In this document: positions 53,301-63,100 of the stretch, piece after piece
How positions within the stretch are numbered: position 1 is the first letter of the stretch
How the letters are laid out: every line of letters begins with the position of its first letter
From: Nocardia araoensis NBRC 100135
Lineage (GTDB): Bacteria; Actinomycetota; Actinomycetes; Mycobacteriales; Mycobacteriaceae
Direction of reading: 5' to 3'
NCBI RefSeq assembly: GCF_000308435.1
Contig: NZ_BAFR01000035.1
Span: forward strand, 1-64,000
Length of the DNA: 64,000 bases
Position numbers and translations under genes: made by a program
Notes under the pieces: model-generated
Database searches by the model: none
Told to the model about the DNA's origin: nothing
What the model saw: only the letters and a program-made list of their open reading frames with translations

Positions 53301-55301
53301 GGCGGAGCGCATGATGTCGGCGATGCGTTCCGGCGCGGACGTGCCATCTGTGCCGTCGTTTCTCGAATCCGACTGCACGCGAGCCTGTTTCGAGGCTTTC
53401 GGCGGTGCGCCGCCGCGTCGTGACATCCGCTCGGTGCTCGCGGGACCGGCCGATTCGGCAGCGCGGTCCTGGGCGACCGTGCGCACGAACTCGCCGAGAG
53501 CCGCGCCGAGTTCGGCGGGACGGCCGAGCCCGTCGCCGTGCCAGAACGGCAACCGTCCCGGCTGTCCGAACGCGGGCGTCACCAGCACCCGATCGAAGGT
53601 GATCTCCTCGATCCGCCAGCTCGTCGCCCCGAGCGCGAACACGTCGCCGACCCGGGACTCGTAGACCATCTCCTCGTCGAGCTCCCCGACCCGGGACGCC
53701 TTCTCGCCCACCATGTACACCGCGAACATGCCGCGATCGGGGATGGCTCCGCCCGAGGTCACGGCCAGCCGTTGCGCACCGGGCCGTCCGGTGAGCGTGC
53801 CCGCGTCGCGATCCCAGACCAGCCGGGGACGCAGCTCGGCGAACTCATCGGACGGGTACCGCCCGGAGAGCAGGTCCAGCACCGATTCGTAGGCCGAGCG
53901 CGGCAGCGACGCGTAACTGCCGGTGCCGCGCACGACGTCGAACCACGCGTCGACATCGATCGGGTCTAGCGCGCACGCGGCGACGGTCTGCTGCGCGAGG
54001 ATGTCCAGCGGATGCGCCGGGATCTGGATCGCCTCGATCTGTCCCGCCGTCATCCGCCGCGACGCCACCGCGCAGTGGATGACGTCGGTGCGGTGCTTGG
54101 GGAAGATCACCCCGCGCGAGATCTCGCCGACCTGATGCCCGGCGCGGCCGATCCGCTGCAATCCGCTGGCCACCGAGGGCGGCGCCTCCACCTGGACCAC
54201 CAGGTCGACCGCGCCCATGTCGATGCCGAGTTCCAGGCTGCTGGTCGCGACGACGCAGCGCAGCCGCCCGCTCTTGAGATCGTCTTCGATCAGCGCACGC
54301 TGCTCCTTGCTGACCGAACCGTGATGCGCGCGCGCCAGCAGCGGCCCAGCGCCGTGGATGACCTCGGTGGACGGGCCGAGCTGGGCGGGCGGCTTGTGCT
54401 CGGTCTCCACCGGCTCGCCCAGTCGCGCCGCGTAGGCCTCGTTCAACCGGGCGGTGAGCCGCTCGGCCAGTCTGCGGGAATTCGCGAACACGATGGAGGA
54501 CCGGTGTTCCAGCACCAGCTCGACGATCGCCTCGTCCACATGGGGCCAGATCGATCCCGGCTGATCGGACTCGCCCGGCTCGGTCATGTCCGCCACCGGC
54601 ACGCGCACCGACAGGTCGAACGTCTTGGGCGCGGGCGGCGCGACCAGGGTGATCGGCGCGTTGCCGACCAGGAACCGTCCGACCTCCTCCGGTGGCCGGA
54701 CGGTCGCCGACAGCCCGATGCGCTGGGCGGGCCGCTCGGTGAGCAGATCCAGCCGGGCCAGGGACAGCGCCAGGTGCGAGCCACGCTTGGAACCGGCGAT
54801 GGCGTGCACCTCGTCCACGATCACCGTGCGCACGTCGCGCAGCGTCTCCCTGGCGGCGGAGGTCAGCATGAGGAACAGCGACTCCGGCGTGGTGATCAGG
54901 ATGTCCGGCGGGGTGCGCAGCATGGACCGCCGATCGGACGCGCTGGTGTCGCCGGAACGGACCCCGACGGTGATCTCCGGCGGCTGCAGCCCCAGGCGTT
55001 TGGCGGTCTGCGTGACGCCGACCAGCGGCGCCCGCAGATTGCGTTCCACGTCCACCGCCAGCGCTTTCAGTGGGGACACATACAGCACGGAGGTGCCTGC
55101 CCGCTCCGGCCGCTGCTCCCGCCCGGCCAGCTGGTCGATCGCCCACAGGAATGCCGAGAGCGTCTTGCCCGACCCGGTCGGCGCGACGACCAAGGTGTGC
55201 TCGCCTGCCGCGATCGCCTTCCACGCCCCGAGCTGAGCGGAGGTCGGCGCGGGGAACGCGCCGTCGAACCACTCCTGGGTCGCGGGGGAGAACTGGGCCA
55301 T
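50400..55301 (-). CDS. lhr: Lhr-type large ATP-dependent DNA helicase
   Basis: 1633 residues from ATG 55301, longer than the roughly 1513 of M. tuberculosis Lhr. Motif I is VVAPTGSGKTLSAFLW, motif II is VIVDEVHAIAGSKRGSHLA (DEVH), motif III is GLSATVRP and motif VI is LQRIGRAGHQVGE, followed by the long Lhr-specific C-terminal region. Translocates on single-stranded DNA and unwinds hybrids in repair. The extra length comes partly from two hydrophilic insertions: around residues 640-690 (Ser/Arg-rich) and about 1260-1340 (Asp/Gly/Arg-rich). Followed by nei. Confidence 0.95.
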   Translation of the reverse strand: MAQFSPATQEWFDGAFPAPTSAQLGAWKAIAAGEHTLVVAPTGSGKTLSAFLWAIDQLAGREQRPERAGTSVLYVSPLKALAVDVERNLRAPLVGVTQTAKRLGLQPPEITVGVRSGDTSASDRRSMLRTPPDILITTPESLFLMLTSAARETLRDVRTVIVDEVHAIAGSKRGSHLALSLARLDLLTERPAQRIGLSATVRPPEEVGRFLVGNAPITLVAPPAPKTFDLSVRVPVADMTEPGESDQPGSIWPHVDEAIVELVLEHRSSIVFANSRRLAERLTARLNEAYAARLGEPVETEHKPPAQLGPSTEVIHGAGPLLARAHHGSVSKEQRALIEDDLKSGRLRCVVATSSLELGIDMGAVDLVVQVEAPPSVASGLQRIGRAGHQVGEISRGVIFPKHRTDVIHCAVASRRMTAGQIEAIQIPAHPLDILAQQTVAACALDPIDVDAWFDVVRGTGSYASLPRSAYESVLDLLSGRYPSDEFAELRPRLVWDRDAGTLTGRPGAQRLAVTSGGAIPDRGMFAVYMVGEKASRVGELDEEMVYESRVGDVFALGATSWRIEEITFDRVLVTPAFGQPGRLPFWHGDGLGRPAELGAALGEFVRTVAQDRAAESAGPASTERMSRRGGAPPKASKQARVQSDSRNDGTDGTSAPERIADIMRSAGLDDNATGNLLTLLDEQRTATGHLPTDRTLVVERFRDELGDWRLVLHSPYGLPVHAPWALAIGARLRERFGVDAAPNASDDGIVVRLPDTTDDPPGAELFVFESDEIDDIVTEQVGGSALFASRFRECAARALLLPRRDPGKRAPLWQQRQRSAQLLDVARKFPEFPILLETVRECLRDVYDLPSLRDLLGQVGRRRIRLVEVETATPSPFANALLFDYIGQFMYDGDSPLAERRAAALSLDSGLLAELLGRVELRELLDAAVIDQTERELQRLTPERHARDAEGLADLLRLLGPLTAAEAAERSDDDPVPWFESLVSARRALEVSFAGRTWWAAVEDAARLRDALGVPLPIGTPSAFIEPVADPLGDLVGRYARTHGPFGTEAVAARFGLGTAVAATALHRLVAEKRVVEGEFTPGAAGAEWCDAQVLRRLRRRSLAAARHEVEPVSTAAFGRFLPSWQHVGSGELRGVDGVAAVVEQLAGVPIPASAWESLVLPARVRDYTPAMLDELMATGEVIWSGHGAITAKDGWIALHPAEQAPFTLPPPDEVDLTDVQLRLLGALGATLVPWTPPDPAETVPDRAPVPLDEPDPPSGSAADGHGTHRRSTETADHTGGATPNGSDNGRRDRRSPVGSKNADGAGHSISDAPAQRLIPVPQGGGAYFFRQLSDATGLLDDTAAAAALWELVWAGMVSGDTFAPVRALLSGTTRTTTAHRTPRRAPRGRAYLPRPSMPTRSGPPSVAGRWSLLPERVSDNTVRAHATADLLLERYGVLTRGSVQNEGVPGGFALMYRVLTEFEDRGRCRRGYFVDLLGGAQFSTTDVVDRLRSFDPERARPESREPTGTVLALAACDPANPYGAALAWPKSDVDGGHRPGRKAGALVVLVDGDLVLYLERGGKTLLTFTEDPDARRAAAAALADLVHRRRVDSLVIDRVNGETVHGNTFAGFLTEAGFSATPRGLRLRSRP

Positions 55302-55409
55302 GGATTCAGTGTGCACCGGCCCACCGACAAGCACGCCCGTACCGTTTCGTCGAGCGAAGCGGGAGCAATCGAACAACGGCGGCCGACGCCGGGCCGTACG
55401 CTTCCACAG

Positions 55410-55958
55410 GTGCAAAAAGTGCTCAGACTCGACCTGGTCAGCCATGGCATGACCGAGGCGATGCGGAAGGCACGTTTCCCGGTGGACGAGTCGCTCACCG
55501 AGGCGGGCAGGCGGGCGGTCGCCGGGTGCGGGCCGCTCACCGCGGCGCGCGTGCTGACCGGCCCGGAACGCAGGACAGTGGAAACCGCCGCGTTGCTGGG
55601 GCTGCTGCCGGACGAGGAGGACAACCGGCTGCGCGACCTGGACGCGGGCGCCTGGCGCGGCGGCGAACTGATGTCGGTGCCCCAGGACGAGCTGTACGCG
55701 TGGCTGACCGACCCGGCGTTCCGCGGCCACGGCGGTGAATCCGTGCTGGACGTGATCGAACGGACCAGGCTCTGGATGGCCGAGGTCGCCGCGCGGTCGG
55801 TGTCCACCATCGCGGTCACCCACCCGGCGGTCGTGCGGGCCGCGCTGCTGGTGACGCTGGATGCCCCGCCGAAATCTTTCTGGCGCATCGACATCCCGCC
55901 CGGCAGCGTCACCCGCCTGCACTATCGCGGCGAATGGACACTGCACTTCACCGCCTGA
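55410..55958 (+). CDS. Histidine phosphatase superfamily protein with SHG in place of RHG
   Basis: 182 residues from GTG 55410 (GTG 55419 is an alternative). The phosphatase motif reads LDLVSHGMTEAMRKARFP, where most members have L-x-RHG-x-T, so the first phosphate-binding Arg is Ser. The second Arg (VLTGPERRTVETA), the acid region (LDAGAWRGGEL) and the second His (VTHPAVVRAALL) remain. A related actinobacterial subgroup with SHxMT seems to exist, so this may be a subfamily trait. Divergent from lhr. Confidence 0.75.
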   Translation: MQKVLRLDLVSHGMTEAMRKARFPVDESLTEAGRRAVAGCGPLTAARVLTGPERRTVETAALLGLLPDEEDNRLRDLDAGAWRGGELMSVPQDELYAWLTDPAFRGHGGESVLDVIERTRLWMAEVAARSVSTIAVTHPAVVRAALLVTLDAPPKSFWRIDIPPGSVTRLHYRGEWTLHFTA

Positions 55959-56005
55959 GCCGATCGGGGTGGCTTTCGGGCCGAGTCGGACTAGTGTCTG
56001 AGACT

Positions 56006-56953
56006 ATGGGTAACAACAAAGGGTCGCGACGGCGCGGCCTGGCCATCGGATGCGGGGGCACCGTGGGGGCGGCCTGGATCGTCGCCGCCCTCGCCGCCGC
56101 CCGGGACGTGCTCGATTGGGATCCGCGCGAGGCCGATGTGCTGCTCGGCACCTCCGCGGGCGCCGAGACGGTGACGATGCTCGGCAGCGGCGTCTCGGTG
56201 GACGACCTGGTCGCGCTCCAGCGCGGCACCACGACCGACCCGATCCTGCGCGAGCATCGCGCCGCCGAGCCCGGCCGTTTTCCGCCGCTACCACGCCCGC
56301 GGCTGGGCTCGCCTCGACTGCCGCTGCGCCGCCACCAGCCGGGCCAGGCGCTCTTGGCCGCGGGCAGCGGACTGCTGCCGGTCGGCGGTGGCGACCCGAG
56401 CTGGCTGCAACGGCTGGCCGATCGACTGAACCCCGGCCGCTCCTGGGTGTCGCATCCGGCGACCCGGCTGGTGGCGATGGACTACGCGACGGGCGAGCGC
56501 GTCGCGTTCGGTGCGCCGGGCGCTCCCGCCGCGACCATCGGCGCCGCGCTGCGAGCATCCTGGGCTGTTCCCGGCTGGTTCCCGCCGGTCACCATCGGGG
56601 GTCGCCGCTTCGTCGACGGTGGCGCGGGCTCGACGGCCTCGGTGGACCTGCTGGTCGCCGAGGACCTGGACGAACTGCTCGTGCTGGCTCCGATGGCGTC
56701 CGCGGCTCGGATCCCGGCCACCGGCCCCGGTCACCTGCTGGAACGGCAGCTGCGCGATCGGATGAGCGACAAACTCCGCGCCGAGATCGCGCGGCTGCGC
56801 GCCGCGGGCACGAAGGTCCTCTTCGTGGGGGCGACCGCCGAGGACCTCGCGGTGACGGGACCCAACTTCATGGACGGCCGCCGCCGCCTGGCCACCTTCG
56901 AACACAGTCTGCGCAGTACCCGCCGCGCGCTCGAACAGGGAGCATTCGCATGA
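56006..56953 (+). CDS. Patatin-like phospholipase family protein
   Basis: 315 residues from ATG 56006. Anion-hole GCGGTVGAAW, nucleophile Ser in LLGTSAGAE (GxSxG about residue 53) and catalytic Asp in FVDGGAGS complete the Ser-Asp dyad of patatins. No signal peptide, so an intracellular lipid acyl hydrolase is likely. Its stop overlaps the ATG of the short-chain dehydrogenase gene (ATGA), suggesting the two act together in lipid metabolism. Confidence 0.87.
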   Translation: MGNNKGSRRRGLAIGCGGTVGAAWIVAALAAARDVLDWDPREADVLLGTSAGAETVTMLGSGVSVDDLVALQRGTTTDPILREHRAAEPGRFPPLPRPRLGSPRLPLRRHQPGQALLAAGSGLLPVGGGDPSWLQRLADRLNPGRSWVSHPATRLVAMDYATGERVAFGAPGAPAATIGAALRASWAVPGWFPPVTIGGRRFVDGGAGSTASVDLLVAEDLDELLVLAPMASAARIPATGPGHLLERQLRDRMSDKLRAEIARLRAAGTKVLFVGATAEDLAVTGPNFMDGRRRLATFEHSLRSTRRALEQGAFA

Positions 56954-57786
56954 GATTCCTCGGATCCGATTACCCCGCGATCGACCTGCGCGAGGCGACA
57001 GTCCTGATCACCGGAGGCGGACGGGGAATCGGCCGGGCCACCGCCGAGGTGTTCGCCGCGAAAGGATCCCGTGTCGTACTCGCCGACGTAGACAAACCCG
57101 CCGCCGAGGAGGCGGCCCGCGCGATCGGTGCGAGCGCGTTCGAGCTGGACGTGCGCTCGCGCGGGCAATGGGACGCGGTGGCCGCGGCGGTCGGCGGAAT
57201 CGACGTGCTGGTCAACAACGCCGGTGTCATGCCTGCGGGCGCTTTCCTGGAGGAACCGGACGTGGTCGGTCAGGCCACGCTGGACATCAACGTCTGGGGT
57301 CTCATCCACGGCATGCGCGCCGTCGCGCCGGGCATGATCGAGCGCGGCCGCGGCCATATCGTCAACGTCGCCTCCCTGGCGGGCAAGATCCCGATTCCCG
57401 GGCTGGCCGTGTACAACGCGAGCAAGTTCGCCGCGGTGGGACTCTCGGCGGCGACCCGCCTGGAATTCGCCGGGCAGGGCGTCAGCGTCAGCTGCGTCCT
57501 GCCGTCGGCCGTGCGGACCCGGCTGTCCTCGGGATTGACGCTCGGCCGCGGCATGCCGACCGTCGACCCGGAGGATGTCGCCGCCGCGATCGTGCGCACC
57601 TGTGTGACTCGCAGAGCCGAGGTGGCCGTGCCGAATTACCTCGGTCCGGTGGACATCGCGCTGGCCGCCGCGCCGGAACGCGCGGTGCGCCTGATCCGTG
57701 GCCTGTTCGACGGGGATCGGGCGCTGCACCCGTCCGACGAGAAGGCCCGTGCGCAGTACGAGAAAGAGGTGCGTTCCATCAGCTGA
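56950..57786 (+). CDS. Short-chain dehydrogenase/reductase
   Basis: 278 residues. Cofactor motif TGGGRGIGRAT (about residues 22-32), VNNAGVMPAG, catalytic Ser in NVASLAGKIP and YNASK (Tyr and Lys). ADVDKP at the end of the second strand points to NAD preference. A C-terminal extension of about 40 residues is like that in mycobacterial SDRs of this type. Translationally coupled to the patatin gene. Confidence 0.9.
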   Translation: MRFLGSDYPAIDLREATVLITGGGRGIGRATAEVFAAKGSRVVLADVDKPAAEEAARAIGASAFELDVRSRGQWDAVAAAVGGIDVLVNNAGVMPAGAFLEEPDVVGQATLDINVWGLIHGMRAVAPGMIERGRGHIVNVASLAGKIPIPGLAVYNASKFAAVGLSAATRLEFAGQGVSVSCVLPSAVRTRLSSGLTLGRGMPTVDPEDVAAAIVRTCVTRRAEVAVPNYLGPVDIALAAAPERAVRLIRGLFDGDRALHPSDEKARAQYEKEVRSIS

Positions 57787-57798
57787 CGGAAACGAAAA

Positions 57799-57827
57799 GC
57801 GGCCCGGAAGAGGCACTCCCGGGCCGC
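57799..57827. terminator. Bidirectional hairpin terminator between the SDR and lipase genes
   Basis: A 9-bp perfect stem GCGGCCCGG / CCGGGCCGC with an 11-base loop, placed between two converging genes. Confidence 0.75.
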
Positions 57828-57840
57828 ATCTCGTTCGGTT

Positions 57841-59028
57841 TCAGCAGTTGGTCGGTGCGGGTTCGCCGCGGAACCTGGCCTCCACGTAATTCCACGCGTC
57901 CGCGAATCCGGCGGCAGCCGCGGTCAGGTGCTCGGAGATGTCGACGGTGTGGAAGGTCAGCCGCGCACCCGCCTTGCAGTACCGGTCGGCGACCTCGGCG
58001 ACCGGGTTGTAGAAGGTGAGGGTGTCGAAGCGGCCCTGCCACATATAGGTCGGCACGGCGGGCACGCCGTCGAAGTACTTCAGGCTGTTCTCCCGCAGGA
58101 CGGCGTGCGCCTCCGGGCTGTCCATCAGGCTCTTGGACGCCGCCATCTGCTCCGCGCTGCGGAAGGCGCCGTGGAAGAGCAGAAACCTGCGGCAGGCGTC
58201 GTGGGTGAATTCCCGGAACCACAAACCGTTCTCGTTGAGCTGATCGGAGATCGGCAGCCGGTCCGGGTACTCCCGCTCCAGCCCCATGGCGGCGGCGAAG
58301 GCGAGGCCGAACCCGGGGTGCGGCTCGAAGCCGAGCGCCATCGCCATCTCCTCCAGGTCGGCGGGGATGCCACCGGCCACGGCGGTGGTGAGTTTCAGAT
58401 CCGGCGCGTAGGTGGGTTGCATCGCGGCGGCCCACGCGGTGGCCATGCCGCCGCCGGAGTAGCCCGCGATGGCGACGGGGGAGTCGGACAGGCCGAGTTC
58501 GGCGACCTTGCGGACGGCCTTCACGCTGTCGAGGGTCATCATGCCCGCCAGGCGCGCGGCACCGTAGGCGGAGGTGGGTCCCAGATAGTCCGGCAGCGAG
58601 ATGGCCCACCCGCGTCCGATGGGCAGCATCGCGCCGACGGCGTCCTGCAACTCTCCGTTGAACAGTGAGCGCGACGGATTGCATTGGGTGCCGAGGGAAT
58701 TGATCAACGCCTGGTAGGAGACCAGGGGCGGGTTCTCGACCCCGGCGGGCATCAGGACCGTCGTGATGCCCATGACCGGCTTGCCCTGCGAATTGGTGGA
58801 GCGGAAGGCGACTTGCCAGCCTTCGGTCCCGATATACATACCGGTGTCGATCCTGCGGGTCCGTACGACGTCACCGGGGGCGAACGTCCCCAAGTCCGGC
58901 GGCGCCGTGTAGAAGGGATCGGGATCGGGGGTGGGATAGAGGGGTTGAGCAGTCGCTGGCAGGCCGAGCAGGCCGAGCGAGACGATGCTCACCAGCAAGA
59001 TCGCGATCCTGGACGGAACTCTGGACAC
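57841..59028 (-). CDS. Secreted lipase (secretory lipase/LIP family)
   Basis: 395 residues from GTG 59028, chosen because AAGGA lies 5 nt upstream and a clean signal peptide results (SRVPSRIAILLVSIVSLGLL, cleavage near ATAQP); a GTG at 59055 would add nine residues. Alpha/beta-hydrolase nucleophile in VAIAGYSGGGMATAWAA (GxSGG). ISLPDYLGPTSAYG and the late Asp and His (QGRFDTLTFYNP, ISEHL) fit PF03583-type lipases. Four Cys could form disulphides outside the cell. Confidence 0.9.
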   Translation of the reverse strand: MSRVPSRIAILLVSIVSLGLLGLPATAQPLYPTPDPDPFYTAPPDLGTFAPGDVVRTRRIDTGMYIGTEGWQVAFRSTNSQGKPVMGITTVLMPAGVENPPLVSYQALINSLGTQCNPSRSLFNGELQDAVGAMLPIGRGWAISLPDYLGPTSAYGAARLAGMMTLDSVKAVRKVAELGLSDSPVAIAGYSGGGMATAWAAAMQPTYAPDLKLTTAVAGGIPADLEEMAMALGFEPHPGFGLAFAAAMGLEREYPDRLPISDQLNENGLWFREFTHDACRRFLLFHGAFRSAEQMAASKSLMDSPEAHAVLRENSLKYFDGVPAVPTYMWQGRFDTLTFYNPVAEVADRYCKAGARLTFHTVDISEHLTAAAAGFADAWNYVEARFRGEPAPTNC

Positions 59029-59403
59029 GGGTTTCCTTCGAAAGTCAGCCGTCACCGACCCACCGCCCCGCGGCGGGCACGCCGCGGCGTCGGCGCTTCG
59101 GACGGACCGGCACTACACGGAAAACCGCAGCGAAGCTTCGCTGCGGGGCAGAGCAGAAGGAACCGCCGCCGAGAGACCCTGAGTCGATCATGGCGGACTG
59201 CCGCACCTCCTTCGACTCCGGGACCGCCGGTAGCCGCGAAGGCGGCACCATCCGCTGCGAAGATAGCGCCCGACCTCCTCCGGGCGCCGCACCGGAACAG
59301 GCGAACCGGACATCTCACAATGCCCGAGGCCCGCCATTCGACAAGATCACTAACGGAGGTGGCCTACCCGGTCGCGCACCGACCCGGCCCCTCGTCGCGC
59401 GGC
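59029..59403. other. Intergenic region with a 22-bp perfect palindrome
   Basis: 375 bp without a convincing gene. At 59125-59146 a perfect palindrome with 11-base arms (CCGCAGCGAAG and its complement) lies upstream of the lipase. It is a candidate operator, or a terminator stem for the lipoprotein gene that ends at 59404. The rest is unremarkable. Confidence 0.55.
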
Positions 59404-59883
59404 TCATGTGAAGCTGAGCACCGTCCGTCCGCCCAAGGGGCGTTGCAGGTTCACCACGACCACGCCGTACTCGCGCTTCTGCTCCGGGTTCGCGCCCTGA
59501 CACGGCGGCATGCCGCGATGCAGGCCATGGATCAGCCGCACGCTCACCAGATCGGCCGATTCCTCCACCCGCGCGGTGAATCCGATGCTCGGACAGCCGA
59601 CCGGGCCGGGGATGTGGATGCCGAGCTTGTCCGTCCCGTCCTCGATGTCGTATTCCGAGAAGGGCAGTGCCGAACTGGATTCCAGATCCGCGGCATGCGG
59701 GACGACGATCATCGTCCCGCCGGCGTATCGACGGGGACCGGGGTCGGCCCGCATCCCCGCCGCCGCTTCCGCGGTGGGCTCGGCAGGAGCGGGCACGCCG
59801 GGGTCCGCTTGCTGCCCGCACGCGGTCAGCGTCCCGAACGTGATGGCGGCGACGATCGCCGTACCCATCCTGCGCAGTGCCAC
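59404..59883 (-). CDS. Putative lipoprotein
   Basis: 159 residues from GTG 59883, with an in-frame ATG 15 bp later. A lipoprotein signal, GTAIVAAITFGTLTACGQQ, with lipobox LTAC, is followed by a Pro/Ala-rich spacer and a compact domain with two further Cys (GPVGCPSIGF and MPPCQG) that could form a disulphide. No family recognised; small lipid-anchored envelope protein. Confidence 0.7.
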   Translation of the reverse strand: MALRRMGTAIVAAITFGTLTACGQQADPGVPAPAEPTAEAAAGMRADPGPRRYAGGTMIVVPHAADLESSSALPFSEYDIEDGTDKLGIHIPGPVGCPSIGFTARVEESADLVSVRLIHGLHRGMPPCQGANPEQKREYGVVVVNLQRPLGGRTVLSFT

Positions 59884-60170
59884 CTTTCCACCTTCACACA
59901 GGTGGGCGTGGGTGCGGTGGAGGATGTGCGGTGTGGCACGGGTACGGCTCGCCGGAAACGGCCGGATGTCTCGACGCCGTCGTGTGCGCGTAGTCACATA
60001 GACCTCGCACAGTGCTTAGCTGGTGCCCATCGGAGTAGTGGGAAGTTGGGCAGATTGCTCAATTTCATATTCAAAGGTTGTGCGTTCAGATCTGCGGATA
60101 CACGATATCGGCAACAAGTGCTCAACTATGCGAGGCGCCGGACCGGTGCTGAGCGGACGGGTGGATCCGT

Positions 60171-63100
60171 ATGACCGAGCTCGCCGACCGCGATCTGATC
60201 GCGGCTCCCTACGACCTCGCCGACCGGTACCGCGTCGGCTCGGGGACCGTTGTCCTCACCGGCGTGCAGGCCATCGCGCGGCAACTGGTCGAGCAGCATG
60301 TGCGTGATCTGCGCGCCGGGCGGCGAGTGGGCACGTTCGTGTCCGGGTATCAGGGCAGTCCGCTCGGCGGCGTCGACAAGATGCTGTCCGGCATGCCCGC
60401 GGTGCTCGCCGAGCACGACATCTCGTTCGTCCCCGGCTTGAACGAGGAACTGGCCGCGACCTCCGTGTGGGGCAGCCAGGCGGATCTGCCCGCAGGCGCG
60501 GCCACCCACGACGGCGTCGTCGGTGTCTGGTACGGCAAAGGCCCCGGCCTGGACCGCGCGACCGACGCGCTGCGCCACGCCAACATGTACGGCGTGAATC
60601 CGCGCGGCGGCGTCCTGCTGCTGGTCGGCGACGATCCGGCGGCCAAATCCTCCACCGTGCCCGCGGTGAGCGAGCGCTCCTTGGCCGCGATGAACATTCC
60701 CGTACTGTTCCCGCGCAACGCCCGCGAGATCATCACCATGGGGCTGCACGGGGTGGCGCTGTCGCGCGCCTCGGGCTGCCTGGTGGCGCTGAAGATCGTC
60801 GCCGACGTCGCCGACGGCGCCTGGACCGTGGACGGTTCGGTGGGTGACCTCGACATCGTCGTGCCCGAGATCGACTGGGAAGGGCAGCGGTTCCACTATC
60901 GGCAGCGTCCGATGGCCGCGCCGGCCGACAGCCTGCTCGCCGAGGCGGACCTCTACGGCCCCCGCTGGGAGCTGGTGCGCGCCTACAGCACGCGCAACGG
61001 GCTGGACGTGATCGAGGTGCACCCGGCCCGCGCCACGATCGGCATCGCCGCCACCGGGACCGCCTTCGACGCGGTCCGCCAAGCGCTGATCGACCTCGGC
61101 GCCGACGACGACGCGCTGTACAGTGCGGGAATCCGGCTGCTGCGCATCGGGATGCCGTACCCCGTCGCGCCCGACCGGGTCCGCGAGTTCGCCGCCGGGC
61201 TCGACCGGCTGATCGTCGTCGAGGACAAGACCGCCTTCATCGAGACCCAGATCCGCGACATCCTGTACGGCGTCGCGGGCGCGCCCGAGATCCTCGGCAA
61301 GCGCGACCACACAGGTCGACCGCTGTTCGGCGCCGACGGCGAACTGACCTCCGGGCGCATCGCCGCACCGCTGCGCCGCGTGCTCGACGGGTACCTCGAA
61401 CTGAAACGCCCACTGCCGCAGCCGCTGTCGCTGTCGGTGCTGCCCGCCCAGCGCGCGGCCTACTTCTGCAGCGGTTGCCCGCACAACCGTTCCACCGCCG
61501 TCCCGGAGGGCTCACTGGCAGGCGGCGGCATCGGCTGTCACACGTTGGTGACGATGTCCGGTCGCGCCGACAGCAAGGTGGTCGGGCTGACCCAGATGGG
61601 CGGCGAAGGTGCGCAGTGGATCGGGCAAGCGCCGTTCACCGACGTGCCGCACCTGTTCCAGAACATCGGCGACGGAACGTATTTCCACTCCGGCCAGCTC
61701 GCCGTGCAGGCGTGCGTCGCCGCCGGCGTGAACATCACCTTCAAGCTGCTGCACAACGACGTGGTCGCGATGACCGGAGCGCAGCACGCCGAGGGCGCGC
61801 TCACGGTGCCGATGCTCACCCGCAAACTCGCCGTCGAGGGCGTCCGGCGGATCATCGTCTGCGCCGACGAACCCGAGCGCTACCGCAAGCGCGATCTCGC
61901 TCCGGGCACCCTGCTGTGGCACCGGGACCGCCTCGACGAAGCGCAACGCGCGCTGCGCGAGATCCCGGGCGTCACGGTGCTGATCTACGACCAGCACTGC
62001 GCGGCCGACGCGCGGCGGCAACGCAAGCGGGGCGCGCTCCCGGCGCGCCGCACCCGCGTGGTCATCAACGAGGCGGTGTGCGAAGGCTGCGGCGACTGCG
62101 GCGTCCAGAGCAATTGCCTGTCGGTGCAGCCGGTGGATACCGAGTTCGGGCGCAAGACGCGGATCGACCAGACCTCCTGCAACACCGATTACAGCTGCCT
62201 GAAGGGCGACTGCCCCGCGTTCGTCACGGTGGAGCTGCCCGACCCGGCCGAGCGGAAGCCGCGCCGAGCCGGTCGCGTGCCGCAGCCGCCGCTGCTGCCG
62301 GAACTCGCGCACGAACCGCCGACGACCACACAGAATGTCTTTCTCGCCGGCATCGGCGGCACCGGCATCGTCACGGTGAACCAGGTCCTGGCGACCGCCG
62401 CGATGCGTGCCGGGTACGAGGTGGCGAGCCTGGACCAGATCGGCATGAGCCAGAAGGCAGGGCCGGTGGTCTCGCATCTGCGTTTCGCCGTGGGCGCGCT
62501 GGAGCCCGCCAACCGGCTGGCCCCCGCCTCGGCCGACTGCATCGTGGCCTTCGACCTGCTGGCCGCCACCGACAACAAGAACCTGGCCTACGGCCGCGCC
62601 GCGACGACCGTCTCGGTCGCGTCCACCAGCAAGACCCCGACCGGGGACATGGTCTACGACCGGTCCGTCACCTACCCCGACGAGGCGGCGCTGCTGCGAC
62701 GACTGGAACAGGTGTCGCGCTCGGTGCGGTCCTTCGATGCTCTCGCTGCCGCGCAGGCACTCTTCGGCAACACTGCCGCCGCGAACTTCCTGCTCGTCGG
62801 AGCCGCCTACGAACTCGGCGGTCTGCGGCTGCCCGGCGCGGCGATCGAGGAGGCCATCGAGATCAACGGCGTGGCCGTGGACGCCAACCTCGCGGCATTC
62901 CGCTGGGGCCGGGTCGCGATCGCGCGGCCGGAGGAGTTCGCCGCCGCCACGACGCGTCGCACGGCCGAACCCACCCCCGTCGCGGTGCCCGCGGACCTGT
63001 TCGACGGACTGACCGCGACGGGGGAGACACGGCGGCTGGTCGAGTTGCGGGCCGTCGAGCTGATCGGTTTCCAGAGCGCCGCGGTGGCGCGCGACTACGT

